DNA of 64,000 bases from Hirsutella rhossiliensis (Eukaryota; Ascomycota; Sordariomycetes; Hypocreales; Ophiocordycipitaceae): assembly GCF_020360975.1 (NCBI RefSeq), contig NW_025408673.1, positions 3,720,001 through 3,784,000 on the forward strand, in the 5' to 3' direction. A model generated the notes under the pieces. The model did not search any database, was not told the DNA's origin, and saw nothing but the letters and a program-made list of their open reading frames with translations. Shown in pieces: positions 42,941-54,700 of this stretch; the stretch's first letter is position 1; each line of letters starts with the position of its first letter. The position numbers and the translations under genes were made by a program.

Positions 42941-44746
42941 TCATCCCTGCCTTATAGTTAGTCGTGAACGCGGTACGTAGGAAACGCAGGCGTGTAAACC
43001 TTCCGTCGGCGTGTGGTTATAGAGGCTCTGACGATCGAAAGGCACCTCAAGGAGTAAGCCTTGCAGCGACGTAACCCGTGAGACAGCAACATAGCTAATG
43101 CCGGCCTGGAAGTCGCGTGTAGCGAGATCAGTAACTATTTGATCCTTCGTTAGGCTCTGGCATTTGTGAACAGTGATAGCAAACGCCACCATCAGGGGAA
43201 ACTGCGTGCGAGCGCAGGTCTCGTTGCCCACAAGGAAGTCTCGCCTGACTGGGAGGATGGGTGAGATTTTCCTGCCCTCGTTAGTTGTTAGATACGGCGG
43301 TCCGTCGTAGCTATCAAAGTCCACCATAATAACGGCTGGGGGGTCTTCCAACGGGTCGGCGCCTGCGTTCCAGGCGATATCGTATACAGTACCCTGAGCA
43401 CCGTTAACTAGGCCAGCTGGCTGCCACAGATTAGTCGTGAGCATCACCCTGGTGCCCTTAGCAACAGGGAACTTGTTAGATAGGTTGCCAGCACTGTCGC
43501 TTGATGCCTGTCCCGCGCCGTTGCCTTGATTCTTTGCCTCGACCTGTATTGCCGGGGCGTTGAGGTGCACCATATGCTCGTGGTTGTATTGGTTGACCCG
43601 GGCCTTTGTAGAATACACTCGCAAAGCGGTCCTGAAGCCGTCAACCTCGCTCTGCGTCAACCTGGCCTGTACCCGATTGCTAAGGAGGTTCCAGGATGGT
43701 ATAGATAACTTGACTTCACGCAGTTCCTGTAACGCCTGACGGAACTGGGCCTGGTCATCACCAACCTGGCGCTGTACCGTGGTCAGGAAGACGGTGCGGT
43801 CAAATAGCCGGTAGGCCACCTGCCCTCTCCTTTCCAACGAAGACAGGCTGGTGCTAGTCGAATACAGGGGCTTCTGTCGGACTGGTGGTAACTGGAAGAA
43901 ATCGCCCACAAGCAAGACGCTCACACCACCGAAGAACTCGAGGCTACGCTGTGGAAAGGCCTGCCGCAGACGGGAATCGATCCGCGCGAGCTGCTCAAGC
44001 CCTAGCATGCTCTTTTCATCGATAACGAGGTATTTGACGTGCCGTAGGCGGGACTGAAGGGCGGCTGCGTCGGCTGGGGGAAGGTCGGTAAAAGTACCAC
44101 CTACTGGGAGGCGTAGCAACGAATGAATGGTGCTGCCTTGTATCTGGTTACTCGCAACGCCTGTTGGCGCCACGCGGCAAATAGGGCTAGAATTCGGTAG
44201 GGCGGCTGCTTGAAGATGGGAAGAAAGCACCTTGATAAGGAATGACTTGCCTGTGCCACCACCGCCATCAACGTGGAGAAGGATTTGAGTAGGATTTTGC
44301 GCCTGGAAGTGACCCATGAATGTGTCGTACACGAGCCGTTGTTGTGGGTTCAGCGTATTACGCCAGTGAGGGCCAAGGACCTCGACATCGTTGGCCATGG
44401 GGTGGCTAGCGATAAGGTCTTTCCAGTAGCCGTCTCGAAGTTCCGGATAAGTACCCACATGCCGTGTCCAGTCGTAATTGACGTCGATATCGCGGCGGCC
44501 AAGTAGGTCAAGATCCTCCTGGGTAAGGGGGTTGTCAGGTAAAAGGGCGGCGAGGCGAATCCAGTCTTCGTCATCAAATTCTTCCTCCACAGGCAGAGCC
44601 TCGTATTGATCATCTTGAGGCTGTAATCGAGCCTCTTTTGGCCGACCGTAATGGTCATCACCATGACTGTGGTGCTGCCAACAATAGGAGAAGGCCTCAG
44701 CGTGAGAACCAAAAAAGCTGGCCATAAAATGTGAGGAGATCATCAC
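42941..44746 (-). CDS. Helitron A Pif1-family helicase domain
   Basis: A 601-codon open frame, the longest in the window. It encodes a superfamily 1B DNA helicase that unwinds DNA during rolling-circle transposition. The nucleotide-binding loop GGGGTGKS lies at residues 161-168. Walker B reads VIDEKSM, where Pif1 proteins usually have VIDEISM. Later motifs are GDFFQLPPV, a second RecA-like domain ending in TVHKCQSLTKDQIVTDL, and YVAVSRVTSLQGLLL. In an intact Helitron it would be fused to the Rep part upstream. The two are on separate frames here, so this ATG is probably internal to the original RepHel gene rather than a true start. Confidence 0.88.
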   Translation of the reverse strand: MMISSHFMASFFGSHAEAFSYCWQHHSHGDDHYGRPKEARLQPQDDQYEALPVEEEFDDEDWIRLAALLPDNPLTQEDLDLLGRRDIDVNYDWTRHVGTYPELRDGYWKDLIASHPMANDVEVLGPHWRNTLNPQQRLVYDTFMGHFQAQNPTQILLHVDGGGGTGKSFLIKVLSSHLQAAALPNSSPICRVAPTGVASNQIQGSTIHSLLRLPVGGTFTDLPPADAAALQSRLRHVKYLVIDEKSMLGLEQLARIDSRLRQAFPQRSLEFFGGVSVLLVGDFFQLPPVRQKPLYSTSTSLSSLERRGQVAYRLFDRTVFLTTVQRQVGDDQAQFRQALQELREVKLSIPSWNLLSNRVQARLTQSEVDGFRTALRVYSTKARVNQYNHEHMVHLNAPAIQVEAKNQGNGAGQASSDSAGNLSNKFPVAKGTRVMLTTNLWQPAGLVNGAQGTVYDIAWNAGADPLEDPPAVIMVDFDSYDGPPYLTTNEGRKISPILPVRRDFLVGNETCARTQFPLMVAFAITVHKCQSLTKDQIVTDLATRDFQAGISYVAVSRVTSLQGLLLEVPFDRQSLYNHTPTEGLHACVSYVPRSRLTIRQG

Positions 44747-44901
44747 CCCGCCGATGTGGGTGGTTTAATGTTAGCTTTGCACGGCAGTAATCTAGCCACT
44801 GTTGGCCTTCTGGAGCAGCCTGATAGCGAGGAAAGTAAACCAGCACACGAGGCCTACCGTTAACGTTGCCTGGCTGCCATTGCTTCCACTTGGAAGGGTC
44901 C

Positions 44902-47900
44902 CTAGGGCGGAAATTCCAGCACTTCAGGAAGGAGACGTAGTTTAGGTCCGCTAGGGCTTCCGGGCGTTGACAGTACTTTTCGAAAACGTTGGGGCCTCGT
45001 CAACCTCATCGCCATCAATACGGAGGAGCGGGAATGCCTGTCAGGATTACGACAGTCAACGTACAGGCAGGTTCGTGAGCCTTCCTGTAACGGCAGGCCG
45101 AGGAGCAAGTGGCTGACCTCCTGCTTCGAGTAATCCCGCTCAGCAACCAGCTGATTAAGGAGCTTTGACGTGAAGGAAATCAGGGGGTTGTGGTCCTTGA
45201 CCCGGGACATCAAAGCCTTCCCAATCTGGGCAAAAGACTCGCTCTTCTTTTCCGACTTGGAGCAGTATTTGGCCGCGTAATCGATTACCTGCTGGAGGCT
45301 CGTGCAGGGCGAAACATCTGTATTGGCTAGCCACGCAACGGTAAGCAAGCGGTTGTAGTGGTTAATCTGGCCATCGTTCCTCTCGCCCCTGAAGTTCCAG
45401 TGCTTAGAATGAGGAACCTTGTCAAGGGAGGCTAGCAGGCGCTGTCCGTGAGGAAATCCAAAGCGGCACTCCACCTGCTTGGTATGCTTATTGAGCTGCA
45501 TACAGTAGTTGTTGCAGCGGTGGCGTTGCACGCGGTTGACCACCATTGATAGGAACTGAACCGTAAGGGGCTGCTCCAATAGATTGCCGATCAGGATTCC
45601 CTTCCCAGGCGCCTGTATTCGCTGAGGCTCTGGGTTGACAGCAGATACGTGATATCCCCAGATGCGGGCGAATTGCTCCCGGGCTGATCGTTGTCAGGAT
45701 CTAAGTCTGGGTGGCCACTTAGCCAATATAGGCCGTGGTGGTGACTGGAACCCCTGCCCTGCCACTCGTAACGGCCCCAAAAGTCCGTTAGGTTGAACTT
45801 CTGCTTCAGGACAGTAGTCCTAAACAGCGTATAACGCTTATGGAAGTGGTAAGCGGCGATGTGGGCGTTGTCTCGCAGTAGTTGCCGGGACAGGACCATG
45901 CGCGCCGCCTCAGGAGCTGCTTTCCACTCTTGGAATCGAGGCATGTGACGATATAGGGACTCCCAGTGGTAATCGGCCGCACTTGCAGTAACGAAAAGGC
46001 CAGGTCTGCCCAGATTGTAGGCATATGCTTCCAATTCCTTTCTTTGCTTATACCAATACGGCCGGGTGCCCCTGATTACCGCGGCTTGGCGCGTGATCGA
46101 CTGGATCAGGTCCTGAGCCTCTGGCTCGTCAGGCTCAGCCATCGCTTCCTCTAGGTCAGCGCGTGTAAGGGGTTGACGGCGGCTGTCGCGTTGCTTGACG
46201 AAGTAGTCACTTCGCTTTCGGACCTGCGCACGTAACAGCGTGTTGAGGGCGACGAAAGGCCACGTCTTATGGCGGGCAAAACGTCCGTCATGCCATCTCA
46301 TCGCATGGCCAAGGTAGTCCTGGTACGTGATGCTCCGTAGGCGAGGCTCCACGAAGTCGGCCTTGCCGTCAGGGTAGAGGGTAGGGAACGCGAGCGTTAG
46401 CAGCGGCTGGGAACGGTTGAATTCGTCGATAGGGGTCCTGCGAATGGAAGGCAGCGGCATCCGGTGGAGAGTTTGCGCGCTACGCGGCATATACTCAGAT
46501 CAGTCATGCGCTCAGGTTAGGGGCACCATCAAGAAATCGGGACTGCAGAGCGTTCAATTCGGTATCGGAAACTTGCAAATTCGGGATCGCTGATGCGTCG
46601 GCGTCGCTAGGATCCTCTTCCACAGCCTCCTCAACGGGCCCTTGGGGGACCTCGCCGTCAGGCATGTCAGCCACTTGGCTGGCAATGGAAGCAACTATGT
46701 TGCCATCAAGAGGAAGCCGGTGCAGGCGATCCTGACTCACGGCGATATCGCGATAGCCCGGTGGTGGCGTTGTAGGTAATGCAGCCAGGCCAACAGGCAT
46801 GGGCGGCGTACCCGGAAATCGCGAGCAAACTGTTGCCGGAAGCGAGGGTCGCCCTCCATATTAGTAGGCCGCAGGAGGACGATATCTAGCTCTTCAGGTA
46901 GGACTGGGAGCTCTTCAAATAGCCTGCCAACATTGCGAAGGAAGTGGACAACGTGACCGCGATATTTATATTGAGCGCCACGTACCTGCAGGACCTTCAC
47001 GTGTACGTGAACCCTAGCAATGAGCATCTCCTCGACCATTGTTAGATCAGGTAGATTGCCGGGGACTTCCCGAAGTCAAGGTTGTTCGCAGCGCTAAAGA
47101 AGTAGGGCTCGTGAGGGTTTCTTCCTGTCTCGACCAATGCAGCGGCTGCAGATTTTCAAGCTATTTCGCTTCATATCGAACCAACGCTCCTGGCAACGAA
47201 TGCAACTATGCATCTTGTCGTCATTCAGCGCAGTATAGAACTCCTCACAAGAGCTTGATCTTCCTCACTAAGGGCAGGCAAGTTAAGGTCACCTGTAAAA
47301 GGCGGATCAATACTCTGACCAAACTGTCGCGCTTGAGGCTGTGTGCCTTGACGAGTATAACGGCCGCGGCGATGACACTGTGGCAATAATGAAGGAGTGG
47401 TAGGAAGCGATTCCTGTGGTACAGGGTGCCTTGCACAACAGGTGCCGTAGAAGCAGTGTCTTGAATCGGCGTGCCCAGAACTACTGTTGGCAGGACATGG
47501 GTAGGAGGGATAGGGAAGGTCCCCCAACAGCACTTAGGGTAGATGGCCCCAGCGGAGGTATAGGCAGTCCCAGTGCAGGCGCCTGGCCACGGAATAAAGC
47601 AGGCATGACATGAGGTTGTGGGCCGTTCACAGACGCAGGCGTTGGCGCAGTCCGCTTTGGAGGCGTCAGGTTAGCTAGCGAATCCGTCCTCTTCCTGGTT
47701 CTGCGTGGCGATAGCCTCAAGGCGATATTCCGCATTGCGGCAACGGCGGCTCGAGATTCGGTTACCCGTTCCTTTCGGCGTGCCTTACAGCTAGCACAGT
47801 CTCTTGTAAACTTCGTAGGGTCCTTGACGCTTCGAAATTCGACTTCGGGCAGGTATTGCTTGCAGGTATGGCAGTTCCGAACCGCCTGGGGTATATCGTC

Positions 47901-47906
47901 CTCCAT
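44902..47906 (-). pseudogene. Helitron A Rep region: zinc fingers and HUH nuclease
   Basis: The Rep part nicks and joins single-stranded DNA. Near 47880 an N-terminal CX2C...CX2C finger (CHTCKQYLP, CASCKARRK) is followed by a basic linker. A second finger lies at about 47215-47130 (CIRCQERW, CSRCIGRDRK). The Helitron N-terminal domain (VHVHVKVLQVRGAQYKYRGH) runs at 47039-46501. The frame from 46490 contains the HUH motif as GRGSSHHHGLYW (residues 250-252). The Y2 motif YAAKYCSK (residues 101 and 105 of the frame from 45579) supplies the two nucleophilic tyrosines. Frame changes near 47490, 47120, 46780, 46500 and 45590 split it. Confidence 0.85.
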
Positions 47907-48462
47907 CTGGCTGTATATGTATCCACACCATAAACACCTAGACTGCTCGATTTCGCTCGGGCAGGGAGGCTCTGCGACGTCCTACGTGTAATACCGTGAT
48001 AGATCTCGATGGGGAGGCTGTCTTTCAGGTAATTAGATCAGGTCTGAATGATCAGGGAGGAAACTGCACTGCTTCCCGGAGACAGGGTAGCCAGGGAATC
48101 TTGAGAGGTAGGCCGGCAGCCGGAGGTCATGTGTGAGCCTAGATACCGTTAACAAACTGATGTGGTTTGACAGGTTCGACAGAAAAGGGGAGCAGCCGCC
48201 ATGTAGTTTAGTGTAAGGAGTATGGGGCACGGGGGCTATTCAGTCAAAATCGTGCATAGCAACGCAACAAATTGACCGCATGGAAGAAAGGAAGAACTGA
48301 AAACTCCTGAAGACTTTGCCAAGCAAGCTAGTTTCCTAGTCAACGCTCAGGGGTAGTTTTTGCGGGCCTTCCTTTGGTGACGTTATCAGTCGACCAATCC
48401 GCGCACGAGTTGAGCACGGGCCAGGCCAATTAGCCAATCAGAGGAGGTTTTATGCCTTGCTT
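47907..48462. other. Non-coding interval between the two Helitron families
   Basis: No gene is recognised. It probably contains the 5' end of Helitron A and host sequence. Three CCAAT words lie near 48391, 48425 and 48433, just before the start of Helitron B1. Confidence 0.5.
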
Positions 48463-49009
48463 TCTGACTGAGTACGAGAGGAAGGCTCGCCAGCCGCGGC
48501 TCGCGCAAAGAAGCCTTTCGGAACGAAATTTGGCGACAAGAGAACCGGAGAAGAGTTGGCTACACAGAGAGAGAGAGTTGGCGATAGTAGATTGGAGACA
48601 GGAAGAAGAGTGAGGTCGAGATACGAGACACGGCGAGAGACGTAGAGCATTATCGTGAGTGAAACCGAGACAGAGCGTCGGGGAGGCAGGCTAGGCCGCT
48701 GGAGGGAGATTTTGTTTAAAAGGCGCAAACTCAAAGGGCGTGGAGAGACGGCAGGGTTGAAGAGAGATGTGAGTGGGTAATGCATGTCTGGGCGAGTGGA
48801 AGGCTCGGAAAATTTACATGTGCTACCGGTATAAGTCGTAGGTATAAACAGAATAAGGAGTATATTGGGGAAGTTTTGACTTGATCGTCTTCATGAAAAG
48901 GAGAACAAGAAGAGAAGAGAATGTGCTATTCGAGCCTTTGGCAGTTGATTTTGAGGATGATGAGACATGTTGTCATGTTGTATTGTTTCGTTTGATGCTT
49001 TAAAGTTTA

Positions 49010-50419
49010 GAGAATATTCTTGGGCGGACGTCGGGCGCGCAGTGGTCGGGAAGATATCGACGCGGGAGGTCTGATAGAGCCAGAGGCGGATGTGTCTTGG
49101 TGATTGACCTGTTCGGTGTCCGTCTCTGACTCTGCGGGGTCTTCCGGGGACAGAAAGGAGGAGGTATCGGATTTGGGAGTCTTGACCGTCACAGTCGGTG
49201 ATTATGGTGGAAGTTTCGGGAGAAAGTCGCGGTCTCTTGGTTGGGGTTTGGTAGGGATCGGGCAATGACCGACTTGATGCCAGCATAAGGATCGACTGGG
49301 CCAGAAGCATGCGGCGTGGGGAGGCGGGGCTTTGGGCGGCCTTGGGTTTCTTCGTAGAGGTAAACCTGGCCAACGCAACGCTATAGTCCGAGGATTGCCG
49401 ACCGCGCTCTTGGGTGTCGTCGGCAGTAGTTGTGTTGCAGAAGCCTGGTCGGACATGGCCTTGTCGTGGAAAGTCCACGTGTCGGGGACGACGATGAAGA
49501 TATAGTCTTGGTCGAAAGCCGGGGCATGTTTCATGATCTGGTGATCCAGTAAGCCGGCGATTTTGCCCGTACAGGTGAAGAGAGTGTTCGACTGGAACTG
49601 GCTGTCGCGCCTCTCGGTCATCTTCTTGCATAGGGAGGTCCAAGGATTAGCGTGAATGGGGAAGATGACGAAAACTTGGAAGGGTGAAAGCCCTTGAAGG
49701 GGTTTGCCGGGAATCCCAGGACAAATAAAGGTGGAGAGCTGGACAAAGCCGCAGCAGCTCAGCTGGGTGTCGTCAAGGGCCGCAGCCGAGTTTCCATGCA
49801 GGAGGTCGCGGCCGGAGCCGATGACAGGTCCCGTGAAGGAGACAATGGGTTGTATCGTTGGGAAAGTATCCACCGAGCTGAGGTGCGAGTGACAATTCTA
49901 TGGATATCGTCAGGAGGGCAGTGGCGACAGAGAGATTTGGAGCATAGACTCACGGTTGGTAGCTGTGATCGCGGACTATAAGCGCGGGGACGGTGTATTC
50001 TGTGATGTTATCATCGTCCGACTCAAGCCATCACGTCGCTCGATTTCCCACGTCAGGGCAAAGGGATGAACACGGCCGACCATGAAGAACCATTGTTCGG
50101 TCCATTCCGAGGAGATTATCTGTTGGTTGTATATGGAAATATTAAGGCTGAAGAAGATGCAGGTCGATGGATTGCCAGTATCTGACCGGATTGCTGCATA
50201 CTCCGGAGTCGACAGCCATGAGGGCGTGGGAAGGAAGACCCTCGCTAGGGTTTCTGCGTTGAGCCCTTTGACACGATGCTCATTCTGGTAGGCGAACCTA
50301 GCCGGGCAGCCGGGCTGGACAAAGGCCATCATGGACATGTCGGCGCCAGCATTTTTCTGGCTGTCAAGAGGTTGCCGCGGGGAGGACGAGGTATCGACGT
50401 TGAGCTGGGAGGCCGACAT
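49010..50419 (-). pseudogene. Helitron B1 accessory gene alpha, unknown function, nuclear signal
   Basis: A minus-strand gene divergent from RepHel and conserved in copy B2 (60636-59230). The ATG at 50419 starts MSASQLNVD. A beta-rich region follows (STCIFFSLNISIYNQQI, WFFMVGRVHPFALTWEI). A probable intron begins GTGAGTC near 49949. The second part has GSGRDLLHGNSAAALDD and a conserved FTCTGKIAGLLDHQIM...VPDTWTF segment. The end contains an NLS-like PTKRPRLSP and a Ser/Asp-rich tail. The frame breaks near 49350 and 49200. The beta-rich pattern could reflect OB-fold single-strand-DNA binding, as in RPA genes carried by some plant Helitrons, but I do not recognise the family. Confidence 0.55.
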
Positions 50420-50699
50420 CGTGAGAACATGGCAGATGTAGTCACCGTGGAAGTGTAAATGAGGGGTTACGCAGAGTGGAGGTGGGCATCCTATAAAGCA
50501 GGTTTTCTTGCTGCTCGAAAGAGGGCTCGCGGCTAGGGTCGGGGAGACTTAAGAGTCAGAGAATGCTACCTAGGTGATAGATCAGAAGCGGGGGTATGCG
50601 GGAATGAGCTGGCGAGGTTCTTGAACAGTCTCGACCATCTGGTTCTATGGTCGTGAGTGAAGTAGGAGCCGGGGTTGGAAGTTGAGTAGGGGTGATGAC

Positions 50700-51270
50700 T
50701 ATGTCGCGAGAAGTTGGAGGTCGGCGAACAGTAAGGTTAGTGTGGGTAAGTCTGCGGAGAAAGAAAGTCCAGCAGTACCCTTCGGTGTCATCGTTGCATG
50801 GAGTAGATAGCAAAGGCGACAATAACGAATGAGAGTGAAGGAAAGAAAGAGGTTATGGTAGTATTGCAGGGGTCCCTTTGACGGTCGTCGGTAGTTGGAT
50901 GGGCATTGCGTGCGGCTGAGCGAGGCGGGTGCCGACCGTGTCGAGTCCACTATTGGGACACGGTGAAGTCGGATATAGGGGACGACCTGAGGAGGAGGAT
51001 GCGAGTTGGTCACGAGAACTCTCCAGGAGGGTTTGCAAGTCGAAACTCCGGTGGCTAGCGACTACAAGAGGACAGGCAGGGGGATCCTGGCTGTCGCTTT
51101 AGCATGAAGGCCGTTGATGCGACGTTGGTGGTGGCGAGGAGCAAACCTAGCCGGGTAGTCCGGTTGCACGAGGACACCGTGGACATGTTATCGCCGGCAG
51201 CCTTTTGGCTGTTGCTCGACGAGGTGGAGTGGCAGATATTGATGGAGCAACTGATGCGCAAGGTGGGTGG
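50700..51270 (-). pseudogene. Helitron B1 accessory gene alpha-prime, diverged partial copy of alpha
   Basis: This lies upstream of alpha on the same strand. About 50 codons match the N-terminal part of alpha: SQKAAGDN aligns with SQKNAGAD, and VQPDYPARF...INGLHAKA aligns with VQPGCPARF...VKGLNAETLA. A one-base shift separates the two matching stretches. The rest (SSRDQLASSSSGRPLYPTSP and onward) has no obvious counterpart in alpha. The same arrangement exists in copy B2 (61450-60917), so the internal duplication predates the split of B1 and B2. Function unknown. Confidence 0.45.
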
Positions 51271-51709
51271 GACGGCGTTGGAAGGGCCGGAGAGTATGGT
51301 TGGAAGTGTGCGGCGGGCGGTTGGCGCGGCCACCCCATGTGCCGGAGGTCGGCAGTAGCCAGGATTCGCTGGAGTGCGCAAAGAGAGCACGGCGATGGAA
51401 GGGCCGCCTTTGGCAAAGCTGGGGTAGCAGGTCGCACGTGGAGACCAGCCGAGGGCCGGGACGGTGGACGCACATAGGGAGGGTAAATGGGGATTACAAA
51501 GGGTAGTAGTATTGCATCGCTTCGGTACCATAGGCAAGCATTATAAGGAAGAAACGCCACGGCCATGAGAGTAGTGATCGTTAGGAAGCTTCCCACTCGG
51601 AAAGAAATAGTGTACGCCAAGAAGCGAGATTATCCAAGTGGAAGTGCTCCGGCCAAAACTTTCTAGCTTGTTGCCAATCCACGCTAGTCGACGTCGAGGA
51701 GGCAGTAGC

Positions 51710-54700
51710 ATGGCGGACAGTCCTGCAGGGAAGCTAGGCGAGGCGGCCGCTCACCGTGGAGCCTGTTCGTTGTCAGTCGAGGATGGAGAAGAGGGTAGGA
51801 ACGGGGGAGTGCCTGTTTCGGGGTGCGGAGATGATACAGGGCAACTCCGAGAAGGGCACGGAGCACGGGAGACAAGGTTGGGGCGGTTCGGGAGATACAG
51901 ATCAGTGGCGAATGAAGCATTAACGTTCCGGCTGATTCAGCCTAAGCAGTCTGCGGTCGAAGAAACCGCATGGAGAAAGCATGCAGAGGCGATCGCAAAG
52001 TCACTGCCGAGAAGACCGCCGCGAGGCGGTTTGCGGTCAAGCAGAGCACGGAAGTCCCGTAATTTGGTCAGCAGCGGAAATTCCGCGCAACGTCAGTCAC
52101 CGAGTCCGCTTCCGAGGTTCGTGTTGCCTACAGAACGTGGAGACCAGGGGGCAGTGGGCTCTAACAGTCCACCCCTTCATCGGCCGTTTTTGCCCCAGGA
52201 GAGGGGTCCTGAAGGTGACGGGCAGGGAGATAAGGCGGCGACCGGCGGTGTCCCGGGTGTTCGTTCGAAAAGGACCGACGGTCCGACCTATCCAGCCCAA
52301 GGATACGACTTTCCAAGACCTAAGACGAACGGCGCAATTTGCAGCATCGATTGCACGGGGTTTGCCCAAGCTCCGTCGGGGACCGGTTCGGCGGCCAAGG
52401 GCACAGGTGGGTGTGGACGATGGCGCAGCAGAGGCAGCGGACGGCTCGCTGCGCGGACAGAGGCAGTCCCGGAGGCGGGAGAAGAGAGCCCGTCTTCCTA
52501 GCCGGGATGGGCGCGCGATAAAACAGGTCCGAAGTGGAATCGGAAGGCATAGGAGACGGGAGCTGCAGGCCGAAGACCTGGCGAGTGTGCTGCGCTTTTT
52601 GGAGGAAGACTTTGCCTTGAAGGAGAGATTGTCTAACGATCAGACGTGGTGCACGCCAATACCGCTCGAGAGGAAGGTGTCGACGGTGCGAGATTTCTAT
52701 CAGGCGTTTCATGATGCGAGCACGTTGCCGATACGGACCTGCATGCTGTGCTACGGCAAGTGTACGGGCGGAGAGTTAAGGGAGATTATGTGGGATCAGT
52801 GGCTGTCAAGTGCGCGTACCAAAGGGCGGCCACTCACCATTTTCATGCCGGGGTTGCTTTCCCGAGGGCGAGTCCGTGTCGGTGTGCGCCGAGTGTGGCC
52901 GATGCCTGGCGCGCAGGAGCCTGTCGCCGGCGATCCACCTTCACAGTCGCCTTGGCTGCGAGCACATGTTCCCCGATGAGCTCAAGGGACTGACGCCGGT
53001 CGAAGAGAAGCTCATCTCGCTGAACTCATGTTACGGGTTTGTCACGAGATATAGCATTCCGGGCGGGCAGAGGCAGAGCGTGAAGTATCCGAGGCATGTC
53101 AGGGGCCACATCACAGTGTTTCCGAACAATGTGCAGGAGCTGGCCACCAAAGTGCTCCCACCCCTTTTGCAAGCACTGGACGAGATCCACATCTCGTGGC
53201 AGGGCGCGGAGAAGCCGGCACCGAGCGACCTGTCGAGTCTCTTGTCGGTGAGGCGGCGGGTGGTCGAGAGGGCCCTTGTCTGGCTGAAGCGGAACAACCC
53301 CACTACGCCGAGATCGAGATCGACGCGGCGGAGATGGAGAGCTGGGAGACTCGATACACGGGGTACCGTCGTCGGTGTGCGATCGTATGGAGCGGAACGA
53401 GCCGTCTGGGTGGGAAAGCGCGGACGGCGCACGTTGTGCCGCCCACGGAACGCGCCATGGACGAGGAGGGCCGGTGGAGATCGAGGAGCTCTTCGCCCTG
53501 CTCAACCAAGGACAAGAAGCCGGCGGCCAGGGTGAAGGTCACGGGCCCAACGGAGAAGGCGCGGTTCGCGATGGAAGTGACGCCTGCCCCGACCAGAACG
53601 TTCCAGCGATCAACGAGGTGACGTCTTCTGGCATGTTCGCGCTCGACGGACCGCCAGACGTCGCGGACGTGGAGAAGCTGCAGTTTGCCTGTGACGCTGT
53701 TGGTGAAGGTGCCGACGACGGCCGTGCGGGCCGAGAGCGTGGGTCGGGTCCCTAGCCGGGGTTCGGGGCGTGGCGACGGTGGTTGTGAGCCATACATCCG
53801 GGTTTCGCGGGGGTGAGTTTACCGATTCCTTTGAGGCGTCCTTCTTTGCCAGGACGTTCCCGACCCTGTTCCCATTTGGCGTTGGGGGACCAAGGCTGGT
53901 TGAAGAGACCATGGTCGACGCGGGGAAGGTCACGGCCAACTTGCGAGGCAGGGCTGTCGAGGCAGAGGCGGCCGCGGAGACCCGTATCGTCTCGAAGCTT
54001 GAACCTTCAGGCGTGGGCCGAGATCGTGCTCCGGCGCCATGGTGGTCGATTTGCACTGCACCACATCTTCGCATTTCTCGTCTTCAACATGGGGGTGCGG
54101 TCGAGGAACCGCCGGGTCAGCATGTTGAGTGTGGGGAGAAGAACTTCCGCAAGGTAGAGCGCATCGTGCGTTCGATGACCACAGAAAGGCTAGCGGCGGC
54201 GAGGGTCGAGTTGGAGAGCTCGGGTAAGACGACCGATGGTGACGTGAAGGAGCTTCTCAGGAGCCTCTCGCTTTACGGCCACCGGCAGCCCATGTCGAGA
54301 GGGTCCGTCTCAATATGCGGCGGAAAATCCAGTCGCTCATCGTCGGATATGGCGTGCCGGCCATCTGGTTCACCATCAACCCGAACGACATTACGAACCC
54401 GGTGAAGCTGCGACTGGCGGCATACCGCACACGCGATCCCGACGCGGCCGAGGAGTTCTTAGAAGGCCTTGGGGATGCGTATAAGCGGGCACGGCTGGCG
54501 ATATCGGATCCCATGAGCTCGGCCGTGTTCTTCCACCGCGAGATGAAGCTGTTCTTCGATCATTACGTGAAGGTCGGTGAAGAGTCGGTATTCGGGCGCA
54601 TCGGCAAGTACTATGGCGCCGTGGAGACGAACGAACGAGGGCGCTTCATGTTCACGGCTTGCTCTGGCTGCACGGGAACGCGCATCTCAGCTCGATGCTT

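Larger units (their letters stand above)
42941..47906 (-). mobile_element. Helitron A (Rep-helicase) coding region
   Basis: A rolling-circle transposon on the minus strand. In order it encodes zinc fingers, an HUH Rep nuclease with a Y-X3-Y pair, and a Pif1-family helicase, the canonical Helitron RepHel layout. Element ends were not fixed. It differs in sequence and N-terminal design from the Helitron copies at 48463-64000, so it is another family. Confidence 0.88.

Noticed and set aside
48450..48785. A Ser/Leu-rich minus-strand frame at the start of Helitron B1
   Set aside because: It is the complement of a GA-rich low-complexity 5' end and is not conserved as a frame in B2.
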